Shown here one piece after another: positions 1 to 6,954 of a stretch of DNA of 45,022 bases (the first letter of the stretch is position 1; every line of letters begins with the position of its first letter). Source of the DNA: Pseudomonadota bacterium (GTDB taxonomy: Bacteria; Myxococcota_A; UBA9042; GCA-2863065); contig SXOX01000293.1 in the NCBI GenBank assembly GCA_005776585.1, forward strand, positions 1 through 45,022. The letters are read 5' to 3'. The notes under the pieces are model-generated. The model ran no database searches. It was not told where the DNA came from and was given only the letters and a program-made list of their open reading frames with translations. The position numbers and the translations under genes are program-made.

Positions 1-494
1 ACATCGCGCTGGCGCAGGCCCGCTTCCCGGCCGGCACGACCGGTCCGCAGCTCGATACGCTCGCGCGCCACGCGCTGTGGCAGGACGGGCTCGACTACGA
101 TCACGGTACCGGACATGGCGTCGGCTGCTTCCTCGGCGTGCACGAGGGGCCCCAACGCATCGCCAAGGTCCAGAACAACGCGGCGCTCGAGCCGGGGATG
201 GTCGTCTCCGACGAGCCTGGCTACTACAAGACCGGCGGCTACGGCATTCGCACCGAGAACCTGGTCGTCGTCACCGAGGTCGGGCGGATGACGGACGACG
301 CGAGCAAGGCGCTGCTCGGCTTCGAGACGCTCACGCTGGCGCCCATCGACCGGCAGCTCGTCGAGGTGACCATGCTGACCGCTGCCGAGCGCGCCTGGCT
401 GAACGACTACCACCTGCGGGTCCGCGAGACGCTCACCCCGCTCGTCGACGCGGCCACACGCGCCTGGCTCGCCAGCGCCACGGCGGCGGTCTAG
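1..494 (+). CDS. Xaa-Pro aminopeptidase-like M24 metallopeptidase, C-terminal part
   Basis: The frame is open from base 3 and the N-terminus lies outside the window. About 163 residues remain, covering the end of a pita-bread (M24) catalytic domain. Visible family motifs are HGTGHGVG, which carries a metal-binding His, then DEPGYY and GIRTEN, which carry the acidic metal ligands. Enzymes with this pattern (aminopeptidase P type) remove an N-terminal residue next to proline using two metal ions, normally in the cytoplasm. The protein ends normally at TAG with a helical tail. Prolidase cannot be excluded, because the N-terminal domain that would separate the two is missing. Confidence 0.88.
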   Translation, partial: IALAQARFPAGTTGPQLDTLARHALWQDGLDYDHGTGHGVGCFLGVHEGPQRIAKVQNNAALEPGMVVSDEPGYYKTGGYGIRTENLVVVTEVGRMTDDASKALLGFETLTLAPIDRQLVEVTMLTAAERAWLNDYHLRVRETLTPLVDAATRAWLASATAAV

Positions 495-512
495 GTCCAA
501 GGGGGCTGTCGG

Positions 513-1040
513 ATGCGAACGCAAGCGGATCGCGGCGCGATCGAGGCGTTCATGGAGCGCTTCGGTGACACCGCTCGCGACCCGGTCCAAGTGCTCCTGA
601 CTGGCGGCGCGTCGGCTGTGCTCCGTGGCATGCGGGAGTCTACGCTGGACATCGACCTTGTATTCGTCCCGGACACCGGCGATTGCTACCGCGCGCTGGT
701 CATCGTGCGCGACGCGCTCGGACTGAACGTCGAGCTTGCCTCTGCTGACCACTTCGTGCCGCGGCTGCCTGGCGCCGACGACCGTTGCGAATTCATCGCG
801 ACGGTGGGGGCGACGACCTTTCGTCATGCGGACCCCTACGGCCTTGCGCTCGCCAAGCTCGAGCGCGGGCATGCGCAGGACGCCGTCGATGTGAATGGGC
901 TCGTCAGCGGCGGCCTGGTCGATCCGGTGCGATTGAGCGCGCTCTTGAGCTCGGTGGAGAGCGAGTTCATGCGGTATCCGACCGTCGATGTCGTGGCGCT
1001 GCGACAGCGCGTGGAGGAGCTCGCGTCACGTGAGTCCTGA
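513..1040 (+). CDS. nucleotidyltransferase-like protein (DUF6036/AbiEii-like fold)
   Basis: This 175-aa protein starts at ATG, seven bases after an AAGGGGG Shine-Dalgarno sequence. Near residues 30-50 it has LTGGASAVLRG followed by STLDIDLVF. That is the GG-(x)n-DxD arrangement of polymerase-beta-like minimal nucleotidyltransferases, including antitoxin/toxin-associated families such as AbiEii and DUF6036. The rest is mixed alpha/beta with no other motif I recognise. It overlaps the next small gene by 11 bases, so the two are probably translated together. A mobile toxin-antitoxin or regulatory role is inferred from family resemblance only. Confidence 0.6.
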   Translation: MRTQADRGAIEAFMERFGDTARDPVQVLLTGGASAVLRGMRESTLDIDLVFVPDTGDCYRALVIVRDALGLNVELASADHFVPRLPGADDRCEFIATVGATTFRHADPYGLALAKLERGHAQDAVDVNGLVSGGLVDPVRLSALLSSVESEFMRYPTVDVVALRQRVEELASRES

Positions 1041-1317
1041 GCTCCTGGCCCAGCTCCCCGGCGCCGAGTGGGTCCTCCCTGGGCTCGCCGATCTGCGCGC
1101 CGGTCGGCTCAGCATCGCAGGCGTCGTGTGTCTCGTCGGACGACCGCGGTTGCTGGAGCTTGGTCTCGAGGTTCCGGCGCTCCCGATCCCGCGGCCCGAG
1201 CACGCCCTGTATGCGGCTCTCGAGCCCCTCCACGGTGACGCGACGCACGCCCGCTATAACGCCATCATCCGCCGACTGGTGAGCTTCACCCACGCACTCG
1301 CCCGAGCGCAAGGCTAG
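1030..1317 (+). CDS. small hypothetical protein coupled to the nucleotidyltransferase-like gene
   Basis: This 95-aa reading frame probably starts at GTG 1030, inside the end of the upstream gene; an ATG at 988 would make a much longer overlap. The sequence has a leucine-rich N-terminal half and a helical C-terminal end. I see no domain, signal peptide or membrane segment. Its stop shares a CTAG tetramer with the stop of serB on the other strand. The tight overlap suggests it works with the upstream nucleotidyltransferase-like protein, as in two-gene toxin-antitoxin units, but nothing in the sequence shows this directly. Confidence 0.5.
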   Translation: MSPELLAQLPGAEWVLPGLADLRAGRLSIAGVVCLVGRPRLLELGLEVPALPIPRPEHALYAALEPLHGDATHARYNAIIRRLVSFTHALARAQG

Positions 1318-2528
1318 GAGCCGCGGAGCCCCACGGCCGGGAGGTCCTCGTCGCGGATGCCGAGCAGGTAGAGGATGCTCGCGAGGCTTGGCTGATTGAT
1401 GGCGTGGCGCGCCTTCTCGCGCACGACGCGCTTGGCGTTGAAGGCGATGCCCAGACCGGCGCGGTCGAGCATGTCGAGGTCATTGGCGCCGTCGCCGATG
1501 GCGATGACCTGATCGAGCGAGATGCGCTCCGTCTGCGCGAGGCTCTCCAACAAGTCGGCCTTGCGCCGCCGATTGACGATGGGGCCGAGCACCTCGCCCG
1601 TGAGCCGACCGTCGCGAATGCCGAGCTGATTGGCGAAGCCGTAGTCGAGGCCCAGCTTGCGCCGGAACGGCTCGACGATCTCGATGAAGCCGCCCGAGAT
1701 GACCGCCAGCCGATAGCCCAAGCGCTGGAGGACGGCCAGGAGCGACTCCGCGCCGGGCGTCAGCTCCAGGCGGGCTTGGACGTCGTCCAGGATGGACACG
1801 GGGGCGCCGGCCAAGAGCTTGACGCGCTCGCGCAGCGCCTGGTCGAAGTCGAGCTCGCCGTTCATGGCGCGGTGCGTGATGTCGGCCACGCGCTCGAGGA
1901 CGCCGTACGCGCGGGCCAGCTCGTCGATGACCTCTTGCTTGATGAGCGTCGAGTCCATGTCCATGACGACCAGCCGCTTGGACCGCCGCGTGAGCCCCTC
2001 GGCCTGCACCGCGATGTCGCAGCCGAGCTCTGCTTGGAGCCCCACGAGGCTGGCCTGGAGGCGGCGCACACGCTCGTTGTCGTCGGCCGGCGCGCCCACG
2101 ATGAGCTCGAGCGCCGAGAGCGCTTTGCCCGACAGCCGATTGATGCGGTCGATGTTGAACCCATGCGCCTGAATCGCCTGCGCCGCGCCGGCGAGCACGT
2201 CGGCCGAGATGGGATCGGCCAGCAGCGTCACCGCCCACGTCGCGCGCTTCGGGCCCGGGGCCTCGGGCTCCATGAGGTGGAAGTCGGCGTGCATGTCGAG
2301 CTCGCGCGCCTTCCAGAGCACCTCTTTGAGCAGGGGCTTGGAGTCGGTGTCGGGCGCATCCAGCCGCACGAGGAAGTTGAGATTCAGGCGGGTACCCACC
2401 ACGACCTGCTCGACGTCCAGCAGCGTGGCCCCCGACTGTGCGACGAGCGTGGCGATCTCGGCCGTGATGCCGGGCCTGTCGGCGCCGGTCAGCGTGATGA
2501 GGAGCGCATCGTTGAGTGGTCCGTCCAT
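1314..2528 (-). CDS. serB: phosphoserine phosphatase with N-terminal ACT domains
   Basis: This 404-aa HAD-family enzyme dephosphorylates O-phosphoserine to L-serine, the last step of serine synthesis in the cytoplasm. Residues 1-170 form two ACT-type regulatory modules, the first opening with LTGADRPGITAEI. The HAD catalytic motifs are complete: DMDSTL with nucleophile D190 and D192, Ser278 in VISGGF, Lys323, and GDGAND at 345-350. Tandem ACT domains on SerB are known from mycobacteria, where they give feedback control by serine; similar control here is inferred. It is divergent from the thioesterase gene across 88 bp. Confidence 0.95.
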   Translation of the reverse strand: MDGPLNDALLITLTGADRPGITAEIATLVAQSGATLLDVEQVVVGTRLNLNFLVRLDAPDTDSKPLLKEVLWKARELDMHADFHLMEPEAPGPKRATWAVTLLADPISADVLAGAAQAIQAHGFNIDRINRLSGKALSALELIVGAPADDNERVRRLQASLVGLQAELGCDIAVQAEGLTRRSKRLVVMDMDSTLIKQEVIDELARAYGVLERVADITHRAMNGELDFDQALRERVKLLAGAPVSILDDVQARLELTPGAESLLAVLQRLGYRLAVISGGFIEIVEPFRRKLGLDYGFANQLGIRDGRLTGEVLGPIVNRRRKADLLESLAQTERISLDQVIAIGDGANDLDMLDRAGLGIAFNAKRVVREKARHAINQPSLASILYLLGIRDEDLPAVGLRGS

Positions 2529-2616
2529 GGCCGCGGCGGTCTAGCACGGGTGACAGAGCGAGGCCAGCCAGCCCCTGACTTCCCCGCTGCGGTCAATTGC
2601 GCTACGGTCGCGCCCC

Positions 2617-3024
2617 ATGGCTGAGCCGACCGCCCCTGCCGAAGACCTGCACCTAGCCATCCAGGTCATGCTGCTGCCCAAGGACACGAACGCGCACGGC
2701 ACCATCTTTGGCGGCGTCATCCTCTCGCAGATCGACCTCGCCGCGGCTGTCGAGGCACGCCGGCACACGGCCCAGCGGGTCGTCACCGTCGCCATGCGCG
2801 AGGTGGTCTTCCACGAGCCGGTCTTCGTCGGCGACGTCGTGCGCTTTCTGACCCGGCTCGTGCGCGTGGGGAAGACGAGCATCACCGTCGCGGTGCTCGT
2901 CGAGGCCGTGCGCGCTCAGGATCCCGGCTGCGTGGTCAAGGTGACGGAGGCCGAGGTGGTCTACGTGGCCGTCGACGCCGATGGGCACAAGACGCCGGTG
3001 ATTCGCCGGCACGCGGACTTCTAG
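2617..3024 (+). CDS. acyl-CoA thioesterase, hotdog fold (YciA/BACH type)
   Basis: This is a single-domain hotdog thioesterase of 135 aa. The pattern DTNAHGTIFGGVILSQID near residues 20-40 contains the conserved Asn and the GG turn typical of the YciA/acyl-CoA hydrolase family. The order continues with a valine-rich strand region and the closing VYVAVDADG. Such enzymes hydrolyse acyl-CoA thioesters to free acid and CoA in the cytoplasm. The patatin gene starts three bases after its stop, so the two probably form an operon concerned with lipid or acyl turnover. Substrate chain length cannot be read from the sequence. Confidence 0.88.
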   Translation: MAEPTAPAEDLHLAIQVMLLPKDTNAHGTIFGGVILSQIDLAAAVEARRHTAQRVVTVAMREVVFHEPVFVGDVVRFLTRLVRVGKTSITVAVLVEAVRAQDPGCVVKVTEAEVVYVAVDADGHKTPVIRRHADF

Positions 3025-3027
3025 CCC

Positions 3028-4200
3028 ATGGCGGGCACCGGCTTCGTGCTCTCGGGAGGCGGCGCACGCGGCGCCTACGAGGCGGGCGTCCTGTGCTGGG
3101 TGCTCGAGGAGATGGGTCGCCAGAAGCGGCTGCCGCCCGTGCACGCGGCCTGCGGGACCTCGGTCGGAGCCATTCACTCGGCGTTCCTGGCGTCGGCGCT
3201 CCACGATCCGGGCGGCGCGGCCAAGCGACTCGAGTCCACGTGGACGCAGCTGGAACTCGATGACGTCCTTCGTTTAGGAATGGAGCAGGTTACCGCCCTC
3301 TGGCGCATCGTGACCGGCGGCGGGCGCGCGGCCGGCATCTTCGATGCCACGGCGCTGTCGGAGCTCGTCAGCCGCTCTATCCACTGGGAGCGCATCCGGC
3401 ACAACCTGCACGACGGCCGCATTTCGGCGTTGACCGTCACCGCGACGCACGTCCCGACCGGCCGACCGGTCGTGTTCCTCGAGTCGCGCCCCGAGATCGA
3501 GGCGCCACAGGGTATCGGTCGCCGCATCGTGGTCCGTCACACCTGCGTGGGCCAGGAGCACGTGCTCGCTTCAGCGGCCATCCCGTTCGTCTTTCCACCG
3601 GTCATGCTGCAGGGCGACCTCTACTGCGACGGCGGCCTGCGACTCAACACGCCGATGGGCCCCGCGCTGCGGCTCGGCTCCGAGCGCCTCTTCGTCATCG
3701 GCCTACACACGACGCGCGGCGACGCCGAGGTCCCCGAGCTCGGCAGCGGGCGCTATCCGGGCGCGAGCTTCCTGCTCGGCAAGATGCTCAACGCCTTCCT
3801 GCTCGATCACGTGGCGCAGGACCTGGAGCAGCTCGAGCGCGTCAATCGCCTCATCCGCGATGGCACCGCCGTCTACGGCCCCGACTTCCCGGCCCGCATG
3901 GGTGCGGTCGCGCTCTCGCGCGGCGAGCCCTCCCACCGGGTCGTTCCGGCGCTGTCGGTCCGACCGAGCGAGGACCTCGCGCTCATCGCCAGCGACAGCC
4001 TGAAGCAGCTCTCGCTCTGGCCCGCGGCGGGCGTGGCTTCTACGGCGCTCCTCAAGCTCGTCGACGTCGGCGAAGGGCAGGGCTCCGACCTGGCCAGCTA
4101 TCTGTTGTTCGATGCGCGCTTTGCGCGCGAGCTCATCGCGCTCGGCCGCCGCGACGCCATGGCGCGTGCCGATGAGATCCGGGACTTTCTGTGGAGCTGA
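3028..4200 (+). CDS. patatin-like phospholipase
   Basis: This 390-aa protein has the patatin Ser-Asp dyad. The oxyanion loop SGGGARGAYEAG lies at residues 9-20, the nucleophile elbow GTSVGA contains Ser45, and the catalytic Asp201 is in CDGGL. Patatins are lipid acyl hydrolases acting on phospholipids or other acyl esters. There is no signal peptide, so it should act in the cytoplasm or be injected or exported by another route. The C-terminal 180 residues are helical and poorly conserved. It lies between the thioesterase (3-bp gap) and the LOG-family gene (10-bp overlap), which suggests co-translation. Confidence 0.9.
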   Translation: MAGTGFVLSGGGARGAYEAGVLCWVLEEMGRQKRLPPVHAACGTSVGAIHSAFLASALHDPGGAAKRLESTWTQLELDDVLRLGMEQVTALWRIVTGGGRAAGIFDATALSELVSRSIHWERIRHNLHDGRISALTVTATHVPTGRPVVFLESRPEIEAPQGIGRRIVVRHTCVGQEHVLASAAIPFVFPPVMLQGDLYCDGGLRLNTPMGPALRLGSERLFVIGLHTTRGDAEVPELGSGRYPGASFLLGKMLNAFLLDHVAQDLEQLERVNRLIRDGTAVYGPDFPARMGAVALSRGEPSHRVVPALSVRPSEDLALIASDSLKQLSLWPAAGVASTALLKLVDVGEGQGSDLASYLLFDARFARELIALGRRDAMARADEIRDFLWS

Positions 4201-4784
4201 AGCTCAGGTCCATCTGCCTCTTCTGCGGCTCGAACGCCGGCAGCAAACCGGCCTACGCAGAGGTGGCGCGCGCCTTTGGTCACACACTGGCCGAACGCGC
4301 CATCACGCTGGTCTATGGCGGGGGCAACGTTGGGCTCATGGGCACCGCCGCGGAGGCGGCGCTCGCGGCTGGCGGGCGCGTCGTGGGGGTGATCCCGGAT
4401 TTCCTGTCCGAGCGCGAGCTGGGCCATCCCGGTCTGGCCGAGCTGCACGTCACCCACAGCATGCACGAGCGCAAAGCGCTGATGGCCTCGCTTTCCGACG
4501 GATTCGTCGCGTTACCAGGGGGCTTTGGCACCCTGGACGAGCTGTTCGAGATCGTCACGTGGGCGCAGCTCGGCTTGCATCAGAAGCCCGTCGGCCTCTT
4601 GAACGCCGGGGGGTTCTACGACCCGTTGCTGGCGATGATGGACCACCTGGCGACCGAGGGCTTCGTCCGAAGCGAGCACCTGGGCCTCGTGGTCAAAGAC
4701 ACAGCCCCCGGCGCGCTGCTCGACCAGATGCAGTCTCAGCGCGCCATTACAGCGTCGAAGTGGATGGACCTCGAGCGAGTCTAG
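4191..4784 (+). CDS. LOG-family protein (TIGR00730; cytokinin riboside monophosphate phosphoribohydrolase-like)
   Basis: This 197-aa protein starts at GTG 4191, overlapping the patatin end by 10 bases. The LOG signature is complete: CGSN at 12-15, GGGNVGLMG at about 43-51, the HERK tetrad around residues 92-95 and PGGFGTLDE at 109-117. Members cleave ribose 5-phosphate from nucleoside monophosphates such as AMP or cytokinin ribosides. In non-plant-associated bacteria the physiological substrate is usually unknown. Its stop lies in a CTAG shared with the convergent methyltransferase gene. Confidence 0.92.
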   Translation: MELKLRSICLFCGSNAGSKPAYAEVARAFGHTLAERAITLVYGGGNVGLMGTAAEAALAAGGRVVGVIPDFLSERELGHPGLAELHVTHSMHERKALMASLSDGFVALPGGFGTLDELFEIVTWAQLGLHQKPVGLLNAGGFYDPLLAMMDHLATEGFVRSEHLGLVVKDTAPGALLDQMQSQRAITASKWMDLERV

Positions 4785-5989
4785 GCTTCGTCCGGCGCGC
4801 GAATGCGGCGTAGCTCGATGAGGTGCTCTTGCCGCGGGAAGTTGGCGAAGGCGCCCTGCGTCGGGCCGTGGAAGTGCGGCCGCTCCTGGCTGACGCACGC
4901 GATGGGCTCCAGGATGCGCAGGCTGCGGGCGAGGTCGGCGATGAGGTCGGCCACGCGCACCGTGCGGCCGCGAATGACGCCGTCGGCCACCACCAGAAAG
5001 ATCGGGCTGTCCGGCTTGAGCGTGCGAGAGATCTGCTTCAGCGCAAACGACATGCCCTCGGTCCAGTCCTCCGGAGTCCCCGTGTCGCTCTTGCGCCCGA
5101 TCTCCATGCGCCGTGCGGTGGTCATCAGCGCGTCGGCCCCGCCAATCCAGCGGGCGCGGCGCGCCTGCGCCTCGGCGTAGTCGTAGACGCCCGGAGAGGG
5201 CGGTGAGGTGATGACGGCGGTCGACGTCAACGGCTTCCACGGGAGCCAGCGTGCGTCGGCTTCTTCGACCTCCGCGAAGGGCCAGCCCTTCGACTCCTCG
5301 AAGAATGCGAGCCAGCGGGCGACTCGGTCGAGGAAGTTGTCGCGCACGGCGAAGCGGGGCACGCGCGGTGCCTCGCGGTCGGCGCGCGCGGCGAACTTGT
5401 CGAGCAGCGGCGAGAAGCAGAAGAGCAAGAGCTCTCGGACCTTGAGGTTGATCGTCTTCTCAATCTCGTCGCGCAGGCTGATGAGACCCGCGAAGACGTG
5501 CTTCGGGTAGCTGCGCTCCGTCTTCGAGAAGACGGCGAAGGGCGTGTCGCGTCGCTCCATGCAGCGGTCGGCGCAGCGATCGGCCTCCTGTCGCACGAGC
5601 TCGAGGTTCGGCGCCGGGATGCACCTCAGTCGGGCGAGGCGCACCGCGATCGGGTTGGAGTCCGAGCCACGCGCATACCGTCGGGCGCGCCGGGCCTCGA
5701 CCAACACGGTGCCGCTGCCACAGAACGGATCGAGGATGGACGTGTCGGCCGGCAACGCGGTCACCAGCCGCCGCGCGATGACGGGGTGGATGCGGGCCGG
5801 GTACGGGTGCAGTCCGTGCGCGCCGGAAATCGCCTCTTGGTGATCGGCCTCCGTGACGCGAAAGGCCTGCGCGAGCCGCTCGGCCGCGACCGGATCGCCC
5901 TGGCGCGTCTCGGCGCCGCTCACGTGCGTCAGCGGGGTCCGGATGCGCGCCTCGGCAGGCAGGGCCGGTGAGCCTTTGAGTTTGGGCAC
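4781..5989 (-). CDS. SAM-dependent N4/N6-type DNA methyltransferase-like protein
   Basis: I chose GTG 5989 as the start because it follows an AGGAG sequence by five bases; this gives 402 aa. The open frame runs much further upstream but only as a shadow of the neighbouring gene. SAM-binding motif I is DPFCGSGTVLVEA, preceded by HPYPARIHP, and the catalytic-type motif IV is TSPP. This layout is typical of amino-group DNA methyltransferases and of the related Trm11-like RNA enzymes. No restriction endonuclease is adjacent. Its start is 8 bp from the stop of a lipoprotein gene, an odd partner, so the operon link may be only transcriptional. Confidence 0.75.
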   Translation of the reverse strand: MPKLKGSPALPAEARIRTPLTHVSGAETRQGDPVAAERLAQAFRVTEADHQEAISGAHGLHPYPARIHPVIARRLVTALPADTSILDPFCGSGTVLVEARRARRYARGSDSNPIAVRLARLRCIPAPNLELVRQEADRCADRCMERRDTPFAVFSKTERSYPKHVFAGLISLRDEIEKTINLKVRELLLFCFSPLLDKFAARADREAPRVPRFAVRDNFLDRVARWLAFFEESKGWPFAEVEEADARWLPWKPLTSTAVITSPPSPGVYDYAEAQARRARWIGGADALMTTARRMEIGRKSDTGTPEDWTEGMSFALKQISRTLKPDSPIFLVVADGVIRGRTVRVADLIADLARSLRILEPIACVSQERPHFHGPTQGAFANFPRQEHLIELRRIRAPDEA

Positions 5990-5997
5990 CGGGGCTC

Positions 5998-6954
5998 CTA
6001 CTTGGGTGTGGCCGCGACGCCGAGGAAGCCGCTCTCGACCTCCACGGGGATCGGCGTGCCAAAGGGATCGACCGCGGTGGCCACGACCGAGAGCAACGAC
6101 GCGAGCCCCGGCTTGGTCGGCGGCACCGGGTAGAAGAACGTGGCGAGCGTACCCGAGCCCAGCACGTCGCGGTTCTTGCCCAGGACCAGCACGCGGACGC
6201 CGTCCGGCTTCTTCGTGTTGATGATGAGCTCCTTGTTGGCGGCCTTGGCGAGGTCGCCCGCGACCGGCGTCGGCGCGCCGAGCGGCAGCAGGAGCGGGTC
6301 GTGCTTGACGTGCAAGAAGAGCGCTGCGGGCTTGGCCGCGCCCTTGACGTCGAGCTTGATGGGGATGGAGAGCTGCGCGCCGCCGGGCTGGACGCCTCCG
6401 CCGAGGCTGACCACGACGCGGTCCTTGGCGGGCTCGGCGACGTAGGTGAACGCGTCGACGAGCGTCGCGGTCTCGCCGCCCACCGCGAGGGTGACCGACA
6501 CGGTGCCGCCCGCATGCGGCGGCGTCGTCGCCTCGACGATCCCCGGGCTGAGCGCGACGAGCTTCGCGGCCTGGTCGCTCCCGAAGGTGACCGTCGGGAT
6601 GGTCGCCGTGAAGTCCGTGCCAAAGCCGACGGTCACGAGCCGCGTCACGGTCCCGCCCGCGATGGGCCCCGTCGTCACCGTGATGCCCACGAGCCGCGCC
6701 TTGGCCGGTGCGGCCGTGTCCGGCGTGTCGGCCTTCGGCGCGTCGGGCGCCACCGCGACGTCGGGCGCGGCCGTGTCGAGCGCCGAGAGGTCCGTCAGCC
6801 CCAGGTCCACGCTGCTGACGAGGCCCTCGGCGGTCGAGGCGTCCTCCGTCGAGACGACGTCCTGCCCCGGGAAGCCGAGCACCTCGGTCGTGGGCGCGTC
6901 CTCGCACGCGGCGAGCACCGCGACGACCGACATCGCGCGCAGGAGCCGGCTCAT
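5998..6954 (-). CDS. lipoprotein with IPT/TIG domain and cohesin-like C-terminal domain
   Basis: This 318-aa protein begins at ATG 6954, which overlaps the previous stop as ATGA. The N-terminus is a lipoprotein signal (VVAVLAAC) followed by an Asp/Ala/Pro-rich linker to about residue 85. Residues about 88-173 resemble an IPT/TIG immunoglobulin-like domain (GPIAGGT, then TVTFGSD and DAFTYV). Residues about 178-318 form a beta-sandwich resembling a cohesin: a PGGAQLSIPI opening, a HDPLLLPL segment, and GSGTLATFFYPV near the end. The upstream gene ends in a dockerin-like repeat, so the two may bind each other on the cell surface. The cohesin call is a pattern match, not a proven homology. Confidence 0.72.
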   Translation of the reverse strand: MSRLLRAMSVVAVLAACEDAPTTEVLGFPGQDVVSTEDASTAEGLVSSVDLGLTDLSALDTAAPDVAVAPDAPKADTPDTAAPAKARLVGITVTTGPIAGGTVTRLVTVGFGTDFTATIPTVTFGSDQAAKLVALSPGIVEATTPPHAGGTVSVTLAVGGETATLVDAFTYVAEPAKDRVVVSLGGGVQPGGAQLSIPIKLDVKGAAKPAALFLHVKHDPLLLPLGAPTPVAGDLAKAANKELIINTKKPDGVRVLVLGKNRDVLGSGTLATFFYPVPPTKPGLASLLSVVATAVDPFGTPIPVEVESGFLGVAATPK

